64,000 bases of DNA, taken from positions 1-64,000 of the forward strand of contig BCKH01000007.1 of assembly GCA_001600555.1 (NCBI GenBank), in the 5' to 3' direction. The translations under genes were made by a program, and so were the position numbers. The notes under the pieces were generated by a model that saw only the letters and a list, made by a program, of their open reading frames with translations, made no database searches and was not told the origin of the DNA. Below, piece after piece: positions 46,412-58,102 of this stretch. Every line of letters starts with the position of its first letter. The first letter of the stretch is position 1. The stretch comes from Albophoma yamanashiensis (taxonomy: Eukaryota > Ascomycota > Sordariomycetes > Hypocreales > Ophiocordycipitaceae).

Positions 46412-48286
46412 TTACAGAGGCACGGGGAGATTTCTCTGCAGATAGCCGCGCCATGTCGGCAGCGTCCTCTTGTAAGGCGTACCCGACGAATGCTGAAGGT
46501 CCTCGATCGCGCTGGCCCACCGGACAAGCTCGGCTTCTGCCCATGCCGTCTGCATGATGCCAAGGCCAAAACCCATTCCGGAGTCGGCGTGGATGCCGGC
46601 GGGAATGGTGACCAGGGGGTAGCCGGCCTGCGCAGCAATCTGGTAGCTCTGACCGGGATCGACAGGAACAAGCAGGCCATTCAGCTTCTTTCCCTTGTAG
46701 TTGAGCGCGTCGTTGATGCCATTGCGGGTCGAGCTTTGGCAAAACTCGAGTGCCTGGAAGTAGGTCTTGTTCTGCACACCCTTTGTGGCGAGAGATGCGA
46801 GAAAGCCATCTTGCCCAGACCAGAACGCTGGGTTACCGTCCGGGAAGGGGAACCCGCCCTCAGTGCCGGTGTTATCCTTGTTGTACTGCACAATGTCGTC
46901 GAACGTGCGGACCTTGGTGTTGCTAAGCTGGGAGAGATATTTGTTGATGTTGTTGTAGAAGTCCACCTTGATGTAGGTATACTCAGACTCGTTGGGGTAC
47001 CCCCGCGAGCTGCCGTAGTCCCAGTTCCACCCCGTGGGGCTCACAATCGTCTGATAATTTGTGATCTCAGTTCCGTTAATCACGGTGGCGCCAGCGTCCT
47101 GGATGAGCTTCACCAGCTCTCCCAGCACCATCTGCTGCTCCTCATCGGCGTACACCCAGAAGCTCTCCCAGGGGATGCCAAAGGTGGCGTTCCTCAAGGC
47201 GTTCTTGCTGGACAGGAACTGGGCGTATCCATTCATCGGCGTCCTTCCTTTCTGAGCTGCGGTGTAGTTGTCATTGCGGTCGACCCCCCAAATGGCATCA
47301 AAGGCGTACACGGCGTCCCGGACAGTGCGGCCAAAGGTGCCCACAGAGTCCTGGTGCTCCGTCTCCGGAATGACACCGGCTCTGCTTGTGAGGCCGACGG
47401 TGGGCTTGAAGCCTACGATGGAATTGCGCATGGCAGGGTTGATGACTGCATGTTGTCAGAATACGGAGACGGCACAGGCAAAAGACAGCTAGTTGTAAGC
47501 AATTCACTCACCGCTGCCGTCCGTCTCCGTGCCCAAGGAAAAGGCTATGGCATTCGCGCCAACGCCAACGCCACTTCCGGAACTGCTGCCGCCAGGGTTC
47601 ACGGTCAGGTTGTAGGCACTTCGGCACTGGCCGCCACGACCAGAGTATCCCTCGGAGTAGTTGGTGCTTCGCATGTCCGCCCACTCACTGAGGGTGGCCT
47701 TGCCAAAAAGCACAGCACCGGCTTGGCGGAGCTTGGCAACAACGTGTGCGTCTCGTGGCACTCGGCTGCCGAGCAGGGCCCAGCTGCCAGCGGTCGTCTC
47801 CATATTATCCATGGTGCCGATGTTGTCCTTGACAGTGAACGGAATCCCGTGAAGCGGGCCGCGAACTTTGCCCGCCTTACGTTCCGCGTCCAGCTGGGAG
47901 GCAATGGCGAGCGCATCTGGGTTAATCTGCATAACGGAGCTATTTGTTTCCCAGTCGTTAGCCTTGAGGAACTTGAAACTCATACCCGCTGGGTGCCCAT
48001 CTATCTCATGAACTCACTTGATGTACTGCTGAGTCTGGAAGACTCTCTGCATGTAGCATGTAACGAGGTTGACACTGGTGAGATTGCCGTTCTGCATTGC
48101 TTTTTGCATCTCGTCGATGGTAGCCTCCTCCAGCTTAAAACCGAAGCAATCCGCCACGGGGAACAAGTTCGCGGAGCCCGCATTCTGCTGGAGAGGAATC
48201 AATGGCGGTGTGAACTTGAAGATGCCATCGCTAGTAGCTGTGGCGCCTGCCACGAGCAGGGCCGACCACACGCAAAGGGATCGCAT
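46412..48286 (-). CDS. Secreted amidase-signature enzyme
   Basis: Three exons: 48286-48018, 47939-47512 and 47445-46412, with introns of 78 and 66 bp; 576 residues. The splices restore YINSVMQINPDAL and ETDGSVINPAMRN. A signal peptide is likely (MRSLCVWSALLVAGATA). The amidase signature core is intact: catalytic Lys127 (FTVKDNIG), cis-Ser about 208 (NPGGSSSGSG) and nucleophile Ser232 (GTETDGS). Several N-x-S/T sequons fit secretion. Fungal homologues are annotated as amidases or glutamyl-tRNA amidotransferase A-like proteins, but an exported enzyme is not the tRNA amidotransferase. It probably hydrolyses an external amide; substrate unknown. It is transcribed toward the ABC transporter. Confidence 0.9.
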
Positions 48287-49112
48287 GCCGATTACAATTC
48301 AAGGAGGGCGTCGCAAGGGACAATAAAGCGGCGAGGTGAAGTGAAGTGGAGTGAAGTGAAAGAGTGATTGTATATAAGAGAGCACATGCGAGTACAGTAT
48401 GGACCTGTGGACTGTTGCATGCGCCGAAGCCGTACGAGTACGTAAACATGGATGTCTCACGCGCAATAATCTCCAGCGATCCGCTGGGGAGGGAGGACGA
48501 CCGGGCGGAGCCTTTTCGGGTCCTTGCTAGCGTCTACCATTCCAGCATTATTATGATGTACTGTAGGGGCCCTCATCATGCTGATTGGGGAAGACATGCA
48601 GGCAGGGGCATCTGTCGGGAAGTGGAATGGTCGAAGCCCCCGGTGCAGCCAAGCCCGAGTGCGCCGAAGGGGTCCTCTGTAAGTTCGCCGTGAGCTTCCA
48701 CCCGGCGACTTCTTCCTGCCGACGGAGGGGCTGAACAAGGGCAGACGCTAAGTGCTGCGCCCCTGCTCCATGTCGCCCGTGGCCGACGCCCGGCCATGAA
48801 TCATGACGGTTGCACGGGCCGATCGAAGGGCCGCGGGTGGCGCACGTAGAGTTCGCTCCCGCGTCCAGACTTCGCGAACAGACGATTATCCGTCACAATT
48901 GCGACGCGCAGTCCGTGGGGGTCTTGCCAAGATTTTCGGCATGTGCAGGCTGCAACGTGAGGCGGTGTTGCGTTGGTTTTGGGGGGTGTCGACTGACTGT
49001 AGGTACAAGACTCTTTGCATTATTTACGTCTATATGGTAGGTATGTAGGCGGCAACGGGCAGTCGCGTGGACATGCGCTCATCATGGTGGCCCTTGCCTT
49101 CTAACTCTATAA
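48287..49112. other. Intergenic upstream of the amidase gene
   Basis: Promoter of the amidase and 3' side of the PTH11-like gene. A TATATAAG box lies at 48370-48377, about 85 bp upstream of the amidase start, well placed as its core promoter. No gene seen. Confidence 0.5.
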
Positions 49113-50442
49113 TCATGATGGTGGAGGTTGTCCCTCGGCTCGCCCGGCCTCGAGATTTCCTTCCTTGACTTCAAAATCAACGCTCACGTAGATGCCCTCT
49201 TGGCTGTTGTTGTCGCGCTGCGAACCCCCGCGAACCTCCGTATCGTAACGAGTCGCACTCGTATTCTCGGTGCTCGCGAGCATGCTGTGTTGCGATCGCA
49301 GCCTCAGCGTGCTCAGCGGAGTGCCCTTGGATCGGTGGCTGCTCCCTCCCTGCACCTGATATTTTGATCCGCCCGACTGCGTTCCCGCATCCTTTCGCAG
49401 AATGTACTTGTCCACCAAGGGCTTGAAGCCCGGCACAGACAGGGCGATCAGAGTCGCGCCGATTTCGGAAACCTCCACTCCAAGCATCGGATCGTAACTC
49501 CATGACATGTCGGTTTGCCACTGACCCTGAATGACCAACACGAGGCGAGCAATGGAAATTCCAATAACACTGTACCGCGAAGATTAGCGGCGGCCTCTTT
49601 CAGATGGAAACGGCTCAACGCCGCCTGGGACTGGATGGATACTCACGCAACTCCCGGCAGCAGAATGCAGCCCAACTGAACCTTGCGTTTGCGGGGCATC
49701 TCCAGCATCCTCAACATGGCCACTGGAATGCCGAAGAGAAGCAGGTCGCAGATCAAAGACAAGGAGCTGATTATGCTGTAAACCAGCCCCCATTGCAGAC
49801 ACGTGTACTCTGAGTAGTTAGGCTCAAAGTCGTAGGGCCATGCTCCCGTTACTGGTTTGCAGTGGAATATGAGAACGAAGAGTTGGGGTAGGTAGGCGGC
49901 GATCAGGAAGCCAAGAAAGATGTTTATAGCGAGGCGGAACCGCTTGTGCATGCCGCACACGCGATGGTAGAAGGCCAAACCCGAGATACGACAGAGTAAA
50001 AGGGCTGTTATGTATAAGATGTGTGCGACGAAGTCGAGGACTTGGGTCCTGTGGATCGTTGGTAGGTCCAAGACATATTGGATGTACTCGAAGTGTCGGC
50101 CGGAGCCAAGGTTGATGAGCTCGATGCACAAGCCGGTAAAGGCAATGAACAGTATCTGGGGCCACGAACATGCCGTGTCAGCCGTGGCACAACGGGAGAA
50201 AACCTCGCCGACCATTGAAGACTCACCAGCGACGCCAGCGCCAATCCATCATCAATTCCGAAGCGTCTCACGACGAAAGCCCGCGACAGCAGCCTGCCCA
50301 CGACGATCAGGGTCGTCAGAACTGCAATGAAAACGATGCCGGCGATCGATGCCTTGTCGCGGCTCTCCTCGAGGAATGCGGCGGTGATGCCCGCTGGAAC
50401 TCTACCCGATGCTATGGCTTCGTTCACTTGTGAGTCCGTCAT
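49113..50442 (-). CDS. PTH11-like seven-helix membrane protein (fungal rhodopsin-domain family)
   Basis: Three exons: 50442-50227, 50155-49647 and 49569-49113, with introns of 71 and 77 bp; 393 residues. Seven hydrophobic segments are seen: IAGIVFIAVLTTLIVV, then the LALASLILFIAFTGL helix restored by splicing, then one beginning VAHILYITALLL, one around LGFLIAAYLPQLFVLIF, one with YSIISSLSLICDLLLFG, one with ILLPGVAVIGISIARLVLV, and EVSEIGATLIALSVPGF. The FGIDDGL motif after helix 1 and the WxLVYS...DLLLFGIP region are typical of the fungal rhodopsin-like domain (PF20684). No CFEM domain precedes it. The C-terminal 120 residues form a polar, Ser/Gln-rich cytoplasmic tail. Such proteins are candidate G-protein-coupled surface sensors; ligand unknown. 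The start is ATG 50442; a TTG nine bases upstream is not a credible start. Confidence 0.88.
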
Positions 50443-53400
50443 GGCGCTCAACTGTGCGTTGCGAAGCAGGTCAGAGTGATGTTCCGGCAGCGACGGGGTT
50501 CAGCCTGTCCGTTGGGATCCGGATCCCATGAGGGCCTTTTACTTTGCTAGGTTACAAACTCTCGTTCCAACTTTGTCCCGGCACCACCATACGTCTCCCT
50601 CCCTCCTTTCCGACGATTCTGCTGCATTTGCGTTTCGGTTTGGGGGTCGGCAGACCCATCCACCCACCACTCTACGCCACGAGCTGAAGCTAGCCGGCAG
50701 GGCTGGCTAGCCGACAAATATGTGGGCTGATGCCGGCAGAGGATGCTCAGCTGCGGGCATTTCGCAGCTTGATTGGGTACCAGAATCGCAGCACTTGATT
50801 TGACCAAAAATTCAGTACCCGCGCATCGCCGACCATGGAGGGCTGCGCCCCCTGCCCTGTTCCAACGCCGTTCCATGTTCCAAGGCTCTGCAAGGGTCCA
50901 GCAGTTGCAAAGACATGCAGAACCATGGAACGTTTGTGGAATACCTCTGTTGCCGAATTTTGCCAGCCCCGCAAGTACCTGCATTTGCTCATAGAAGCGT
51001 TCATATTCCGGAGGGCCTCGCTATCGACAGTCCACGGCATTTAGTTTTCTCGGCAGTTGCGGCTTTATCGTACCGCGCTGTGGCTGTAACAGTGTGCCGC
51101 AATAGTTAGATACGCATCAAGTGCCCCCATGGCAGTGTTGAACAATACTTGAAGATGTACAAAAAAACACGAGAAGCGCTAGTTGCATGGAAGTAAGAAA
51201 ACGCCGAGACCGGAAACGACGTCGTGAGCGCCTCACGCACTACGCACGCAGTACAACGTGCTCGTGCTCGAACATTGTATGAGTTGCGCCGAACGTACCT
51301 AGCCCGCGAAGCGCCTTCGTCGATCCCCGGACCCTACTAGCTCCAAGCCATAGCGAAGGACGCCCACAGCTGCTCCATTTTTAGTCAACCATTTCAGGAG
51401 TTTCGTCTTCCACGTCCCTTTCGAAGAAGCTAGCTTGCTCTGAAGTTCCTGTCTCGGACTTCGGTCTGCGCTAATAGGCAAGATGCGTTCGGTGATCATT
51501 TGGCTGTGGGATCGATGATCGCGCTGGCTCTTGGTTAGTGAGAGGGGCAGCAGGGTGCCTTGCTGAGGCTAGCAACCGCGGATCCCACGGCAGCTCCGCC
51601 TTTTCATCTTGCCAAAAGTTCGTGGTGACGACTCAGCGTGACTGGACCTCTCGATGGGCAAACTATCGTGTCAATCGATATCTCCAGCTTCAACGATACC
51701 GGCGAATCCGAGCGTAGATCAATAACGAGCTCAAAAGAAGCCCTGGGGTCGGCGATTGTGGGAGTGATGACCGGGATCGGCTGAGCTAAAGCATATTGAC
51801 ATCATACTACGTATAGGACATACACGTAAAGATGCCCTCGGAGCACATGGAGACAAGATGGCTTGCCATCGTGGTTGAGCTGCATGTTTAACGGTCGTTT
51901 CCGAACTTCAGCCCATACGAACATGAGTCAGCCACATCCGACGATTACAGTACGAGTACGGAGTAGATGCTGCCAGTAAATTAACTAGAAGCGGTCATAT
52001 CCCCTTTTTAGATGCCAAGCAGTCAATTCCTGGAGTCCAACCGGACTCGCATGCCTGCTGGAGGGAAGGGTGAGGCCACGTCGAGTACGAGTAATACGCG
52101 TGGCCCTGGAGGTTTGCGGTCTCGACCTTTCATATTCTGTTGTGGCCCCATGACCGTGCAGCTTTCACATTTCCGTCGACTTCGGAATGGAGCCGATCTG
52201 AAATCTTCTCCATTCGCAAGTGCATGGTTGAGCTGCATTTGGGACTCCAAGAGAGTCACACATCCACACCTTGGGGTCGAAGTCTCGATATCCATTGTGC
52301 CCTGCATCCTCCACAGAAGTAACTGCCCACACGTGGTGGCGGTCTATTACCGTGGTGCACTAACGGGTAGTCGGTCGGGCTAGCCGTACCCGAGATGACC
52401 AGACAGGGCGATGAACAAGCAGCCGCCGTTGAAAGTATGCCGTTCTTCCAGATGGGGCGGGCTGCACCCTCCAACTTCAACCGCCGGGTGAAGTGGTAAG
52501 ACTGCACGGCCAAGCGGCGCGGCGACGGCTTGAGTTCCAATGCCACATGAACTCTCTGGCCACCTGCCTCGCAGCCTTCTCGGCAAAGCTCTGCCGCGGG
52601 GAGTGGCACATGGTTTGCGAGAGCCGGATCCACGCCGTTAGCGCCGAGCGGCGGACCGCGCCGGAGCCCTGCGGCTCAACGCTCGGAGAGGCCGGTTTGC
52701 GCCGTCACCGCCCTGCGTGCGCAATCCGACGGGTTCGGCCCGTAGTACAGGGCGGCGTCGTACGCGCATCACAGGTTGCCAGCGTTCGACGGTCATAGTA
52801 CACCGCGAGCGCGTCGTGGTACAGTTTATGCGAATCGTCAGCCATCCTGCTGTGCCGTGGGCTTAAGTCTGTGTTCTCCCGATCCATGGGACGCATTTCA
52901 TAGGTTACGTGTATGTTCGGTACCTTCAATGTACGATTGGTGAGGTATCTGAAACAACGCCAGACATACTCCGTACAGTTAGATGAGTCTGCCTCGTTGC
53001 CAACTTATAATTCTCCATCCATCTCCGTCAATCGGAGGCTTTGCAGCTCAAACTTGGGGTTTCAGAGTGGCCGAGAAACTCGAGCCAAGGCAAGCATGGA
53101 CTTCGACGAGTGCGGTGGCCAATACGTGGAGGGAGTCGGCTGCGAGTATTGCAGTTCCTCGATTCCGCCAGACCCTGCGATGCATGCGCACGTCTCGTGC
53201 TTTTATTTCGTCCAGAATTTGTGTCTACGCCGCACAAAGGCGAACGAGGTACCTGATGCGCCTTATAATGGCACTTTGCTGCCTGGGGCCGCGACGCCAC
53301 GCCCCCCGAGCCATCCCCAGTGACGCGTCCTCCACCAACGGCGCCCGACGGCACTGGGCTATTGGCTCACCTCAGTGATCCACGACGTAGCATCACCCCG

Positions 53401-53794
53401 AGGCGCATTGTCGAAATGTCGACGGCCAATACCAGCCCAACGACCGCTTGACGGCCGCATACAGCGACAGAGGACTTGCAGCGCCTTGTGCTGCCATCCG
53501 ACATTTGGTTCCTACTCTCCCGCTGGCTCGACGCACCCGATGCTGTCTTGCACGCCGTTTCTCGTGCAGCGACTTTCTTTTACTCAATTCGGACTGCATT
53601 CGAGCCTCGTCGAAGCGAGCCGCCAGCTTTTCCGTGTTTCCGCTACTCAGGCCGAGGCATCCCGCAGCCGAGCTTCCAGCGACGAGCCGCCCTCGCCAGT
53701 CTCACCCAACCGGCTCACGATCCCCCTCCCCCCGCCGCCCGCAAACCATCCGACCTGCTGCAGCGAACCGAGTTGAGGGCGGGTTGTTGCAAGC
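50443..53794. other. 3.35-kb divergent intergenic region without a recognised gene
   Basis: Lies between the PTH11-like gene and the second Zn2Cys6 gene. Open frames are at most about 170 codons, mutually overlapping, and none shows a domain. It carries TACTACGTA at 51805-51813 and TACGGAGTA-type words at 51957-51965 and 52967-52975. A decayed gene or non-coding transcript is possible, but nothing supports a call. Confidence 0.5.
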
Positions 53795-55838
53795 ATGCTG
53801 CCTGCTGAGCCTCCCGGCGCATCGGACCCTGCCGCCACCGCGCAAGCATCATGTTGGGAGTGCCAGCGGCGTCACTGGGACTGTGATGCTGCTCGTCCGG
53901 TCTGCAACCGCTGTCGCGATAATGGCATCGTCTGCCCAGGATACAATGACTGCAAGCCCCTGACATGGCTAGCTCCTGGCCGGGTATCGGCCCGTTCACG
54001 ACGCCAACGGGGTTCCAAGGCTCAAATCTTCACGGCTACGCCAACAATTCGAACGAAGCCGGTGGATGCCAACACTGCCGTCACTGCCACCGTCCCCGTC
54101 TTCGCTCCAGTCTCGACTCCCGCGCGGCCACCACCCCGTGCAACGTCCGAACATCAGGCTAGGTCTGGATCCGTACCCTCAAAGGCACAACGCAAAGGCG
54201 GCGGGAGCAAAGTGGCAAGCGCGGCAATTATTCTTCGCCCGCGGCAGCAAAATGCCCAGAGTGTTGTTCGCCGACAGAATCAACATGTCGGCCAGGTTCC
54301 ACGTCTGCTGCATAATCCCTTGGCTGAGATGGACGAAGCAGCCACTTACTGTATGCACCTCCCCTGTCTCGTTCAGTTTCTGCTGCCCGTTTGCCCTGTT
54401 ACTGTCGGTACGGGGATGAAGCCATGACTGACGGATCGAACGCAGACAACTCTGAAATATATCCTTACCTTGCGGAGCATCAGCTCGCTCCCAATCCATT
54501 CGTAGCCCCGATTTTTAACATCGGCCTCTTTCCTCCCTCAATGCGCCACGGTCTCATCTCTTTAGCCCTCGGCCATCGCGTTCTGCAGCTCACTATCAAG
54601 GACCGCCATGACACAGGCCCTACCAAAGCCCTCTCCATGTTTGGTACCATCTCTGGCCCAATGCCTGGTCCGAACTCCGGCGCGGCTGGTGGACTATGGC
54701 TGCGCATACATGACCACGTCTGGTCTGCTATACGAGCGCTTAATGAGGAAATTTCCCAAGTGACGACCCAGACTGCGTCGTTAACCATGGTCAGCGTCTT
54801 TGTCTTCCTTATTGCAGATGTAAGCTTGGTCTAGTCCTGGCCGAATAACCCTCTTCTCAGAAGCCAGCTCATTCGTTGATAGCTATTTCAATCGGCCCTG
54901 CCACGGTGGAGATCCCACAGTGACGGTTTCTCCGCCCTGTTGAAACTCCGCGGAGGCATTCAGACACTCGCCAACGATCCCGTAGAAGGTCCCCTTCTAA
55001 GACCGGGTCTACTCACTTTCGTCATGTAAGAACTTGCCTGCTATACTTAAACGTCCGTGATCTCTCGTAACTCATGATACCCTTTTCAAGCATGAGTGTG
55101 ATGGCCAATACCACCAGTCCTTCGTGCGATATCGCTTCGGCTGCCGAGCACTTCAGCATCATCAGTACCATCGAGGATCTGTACGCCTGCGGCTTGTATC
55201 CACGCCTCCCTTGTCCAGCACCCCTTTTCCTCGAGGTCATACGCATAAACGACCTCCGGCATCGAGTCGCAGTTGGCCTAGAAGAGTATGGGGCTACCAA
55301 TATCAAGTCTGCCGTGCTGGAGCGCTTTCACAGCCTCATTGACTTTTCCTGCAGTGATTGGGCAGATCAGCAGGCAACATCGACGGCAGTGCGGTCAGAA
55401 TGTCCCCAGGAGACGTGGCTGCTCATCGCTGAAGCTTTTCAATCCGCTGTGCTCCTCTTTGCTGAGTCGTCCTTGACGAGCCTACTACCCGTCTGCACAT
55501 GCATCTCGCTTGGACTTGTCAAGTGCGACTCGTGTGGCGCAAGACTTGACGAGGTGGTTCGATCCTTTCATCGCACACGGCTTTTGCGGCTCGTTGAAGA
55601 GTGCCTTGCATCGCACTTAACCATGTACTGCGTGATTTGGCCGCTTATTGCGGCAGGATTTGAGGCCAATCACGGCACGCCTGAGGAGCAGGCGATGGTC
55701 GAGAGAGGCCTAACAAACCTTTCCCTTCAAGCTGGCGCGACAACCATGGTGGCCAGAAATGTGCTGCGGGAGTTTTGGGCCTCGGGAAAGATGAGTTGGG
55801 ACGAGTGCTTCGATCAGCCGTACGCCTTCTTGGTATAG
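53795..55838 (+). CDS. Zn2Cys6 transcription factor with PF11951-type domain
   Basis: Four exons: 53795-54350, 54446-54819, 54883-55025 and 55091-55838, with introns of 95, 63 and 65 bp; 606 residues. The zinc cluster lies almost at the N-terminus: C20-x2-C23-x6-C30-x6-C37-x2-C40-x6-C47 (CWEC...CDAARPVCNRC...C). The usual basic residues inside the cluster are reduced (RRHWDC). A Pro/Ser/Ala-rich linker follows. From about residue 185 the fungal-specific transcription factor domain 2 pattern begins: YPYLAEHQLAPNPFVAPIF, ISLALGHRVLQL, then WRSHSDGFSALLKLRGGIQTL, restored by splicing exon 3. The third exon is bounded by a TAG stop in frame just before its acceptor, which fixes the splice site. 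Regulators of this class control secondary metabolism, catabolism or development; targets unknown. It sits between two PTH11-class receptor genes. Confidence 0.85.
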
Positions 55839-56547
55839 ATGGCTACTGGCGTGCTGCGTGCAGTGTGAAAGACGTTTGCACAGCATTTCCTCGACATTTA
55901 ATGAGCGGGCCTGCATAATTCTTGGAATGATACCCATGTATAAATATGTACTCTATAAACGTCTATAAGCGTGACTATATAAAAGTCCATTGTTACTTCT
56001 CCATGCCAATTGAGAGACCGGTACATCCTTTGCAGCTCCAAGCTAGATGGGGTTAATATGCCGTTGGGACCATTTGGAGACGCCATGGCTGTCCATATGC
56101 AGTCCCTGAGTCTTGACATGTTGGACAACAGGTTCTACCTGTGCACTTCTCCTGCCGTAGGTTTCGCAAGCAGGGATGCGTTTCAGCTATATATAGCGAT
56201 TCCGCAATATAGGCTCGATGTGTTTCTGTACGGTTGCTTTAGTCCTCTGGCAAAAGGTGATGAGAGCCACTGAGGCCAGTCCCATTCTTGACAAACCCTC
56301 ACTTATATTTGGAACGATTGAAAGATGAGGCTCGTAATTTATCAATTTTGTCAATTAATTAAATGAGTAAAGGGGAAGAGCCCGATAGCTATATTTTCGG
56401 GGGCGAAATGAAGGAGAAGCTCATGGTGTATATACGGCTCTCGAAAATATTCTCTGAAACGTAGAAGGTTGAATATTATGTTAGCTGTAATTATTGCTCT
56501 TCAGGGTGCTAATGTCTCGTAGGGATGTATGTTGTCGCATCAAATCA
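55839..56547. other. AT-rich convergent 3' region
   Basis: Between the stops of the Zn2Cys6 gene and the CFEM-GPCR gene. AT-richer than its surroundings, with several TATATA stretches; no gene seen. Confidence 0.55.
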
Positions 56548-58102
56548 TCAAACGCTGCCCTCCTCGATCTCTTCAAGGGCGATGTGCTTTTGCGACAGGA
56601 TAGCGCCACTGCTCTTCCGCCTTCTGCTACTTTCCACGGCGTATCTATCTTGCGAGTTGTTCGTATCGAAAACTCGGGGGAAAAATTGAACCAGCATTAA
56701 CCGTACGCATGGTAAGCAGGTACATATCATGCCCACGTTCACTTCTATAGTGGACCAGAGAGCCACTGTCCATTCATCCCAGGTCGGGTTCGTTGATTTG
56801 GCGAAGTGAATGAGGGACTGTAACCTTAATATGGAGACGATGGTAACACTGCAAATGACTGTCGTTAGCAGAGTTCGACCATGTTGGCGCGTGATGCTTA
56901 AGCCGCGAGTTACACTCGACTCGACTCAAGACTCGACACACGAATTTTCAAGAGTCATTGGAAAGACTTACAAAGTTCCGGTCATGAACATAACAGTGGC
57001 CCCAATCTTCTTCTTCCAATGAAGCTCCAGCTTTCGTATTTGACTCAGAGGAATGGCAATCATCCAAATGTCAATCAAGATGCTGACAGCCGCATTGACC
57101 CATCCAAATGCATTGACGTCTATGCAATGACCAGATGAGGCGTTATCGACATGCTGAGTCCAATAGAAACTGATTGGAGCGCATTGAAAGATCGCTATGG
57201 AAACAAAAGTAACACCGCAGACAATGTTCAACACGACTGTTGCCCAGAGAGCGCGGCGTATGCCTTGTCCCGGAAAGATGCGAAGATAGAAAAATGATAG
57301 GCTTAGCTTGATAAGTGCCACGTCGGTCAGGTAGAGAACTTCCAGGATATAGAAGTATTCTCCAAAAGCGTCGATATCAGCGGCTGGCAACGTCCAGACG
57401 TCCTTGCCTAGCCCATGAGCTATCATTCCCTGAGCATTGATCACTGTGCAAGGAATACCCACGACCAGCGTCGCCAGGACGACCCAATCGTCGGAGTTCA
57501 GCCGCCGAGCACGGCTGAAAAACTGCTTGAAGACGAGGCGTGTGGCAATAAGCACTGCCGTTATCACGCCAAGTGATAGATTCATCACGTTGTATTCCAT
57601 AGAGCGATCCCGAATCGGTGCATGGCAAGCAGTTTGACTGATGTTCTTTGTCACTGAGAATTGCGTTAGTTTCAGCGTCCAACTAGTGTATCATCGCAGC
57701 ATCTGAAAAAGCAATAACACATACAAAGAGCATCTGTGAGGCTGCATGATTGCATAATGCAGTCTGTCCCTTCATTCAACAGCGTGTCGCTGTTGCATAT
57801 ACAGGTGGTATTCGAAACTGAGCATCCAGACCGGGAAAATGCCGACAGTAGACAGGGAACCTGGAGAAGAGTCAGCCTCAGTCAGAAGCACAGATCATAT
57901 AGCAGCAGGAGATTCGTCTAGGTTGGTTGTGACGACATAGTGAGGGCTGCTGCACCCGGTACCGAGTACTGACCGCACAGTCTGGCACCATTGCCATCGC
58001 CGCTGCCGGCGACTCAGGACCTTGGGAACCACCGGAGCTCTCGGCGACGTTGGCGGCCACCATAACGGCGCCTAGTATAAGCGCCATCGATGAGAGATGC
58101 AT
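56548..58102 (-). CDS. CFEM-domain PTH11-class GPCR-like receptor
   Basis: Four exons: 58102-57974, 57860-57725, 57653-56972 and 56848-56548, with introns of 113, 71 and 123 bp; 415 residues. A signal peptide (MHLSSMALILGAVMVAANVA) precedes an eight-cysteine CFEM domain assembled across three exons: Cys 42, 46, 56, 63, 65, 77, 82 and 98 (DCAVPCLL...GCSVSNTTCIC...DCIMQSC...TAC). Seven hydrophobic helices follow in the rhodopsin-like pattern (LNSDDWVVL after helix 1; YLTDVALIKLSLSFFYLRIFP; WMIAIPLSQIRKLELHWKKK), then a polar tail. This is the architecture of Magnaporthe Pth11, a surface sensor upstream of G-protein/cAMP signalling. The Asp that often sits between CFEM cysteines 3 and 4 (and binds haem iron in yeast CFEM proteins) is Asn60 here, which argues against haem binding. 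Ligand unknown. Confidence 0.88.

Noticed and set aside
46490..48367. 625-codon plus-strand frame opposite the amidase
   Set aside because: It runs across the amidase introns and the amidase start and has no recognisable domain; a long antisense frame by composition.
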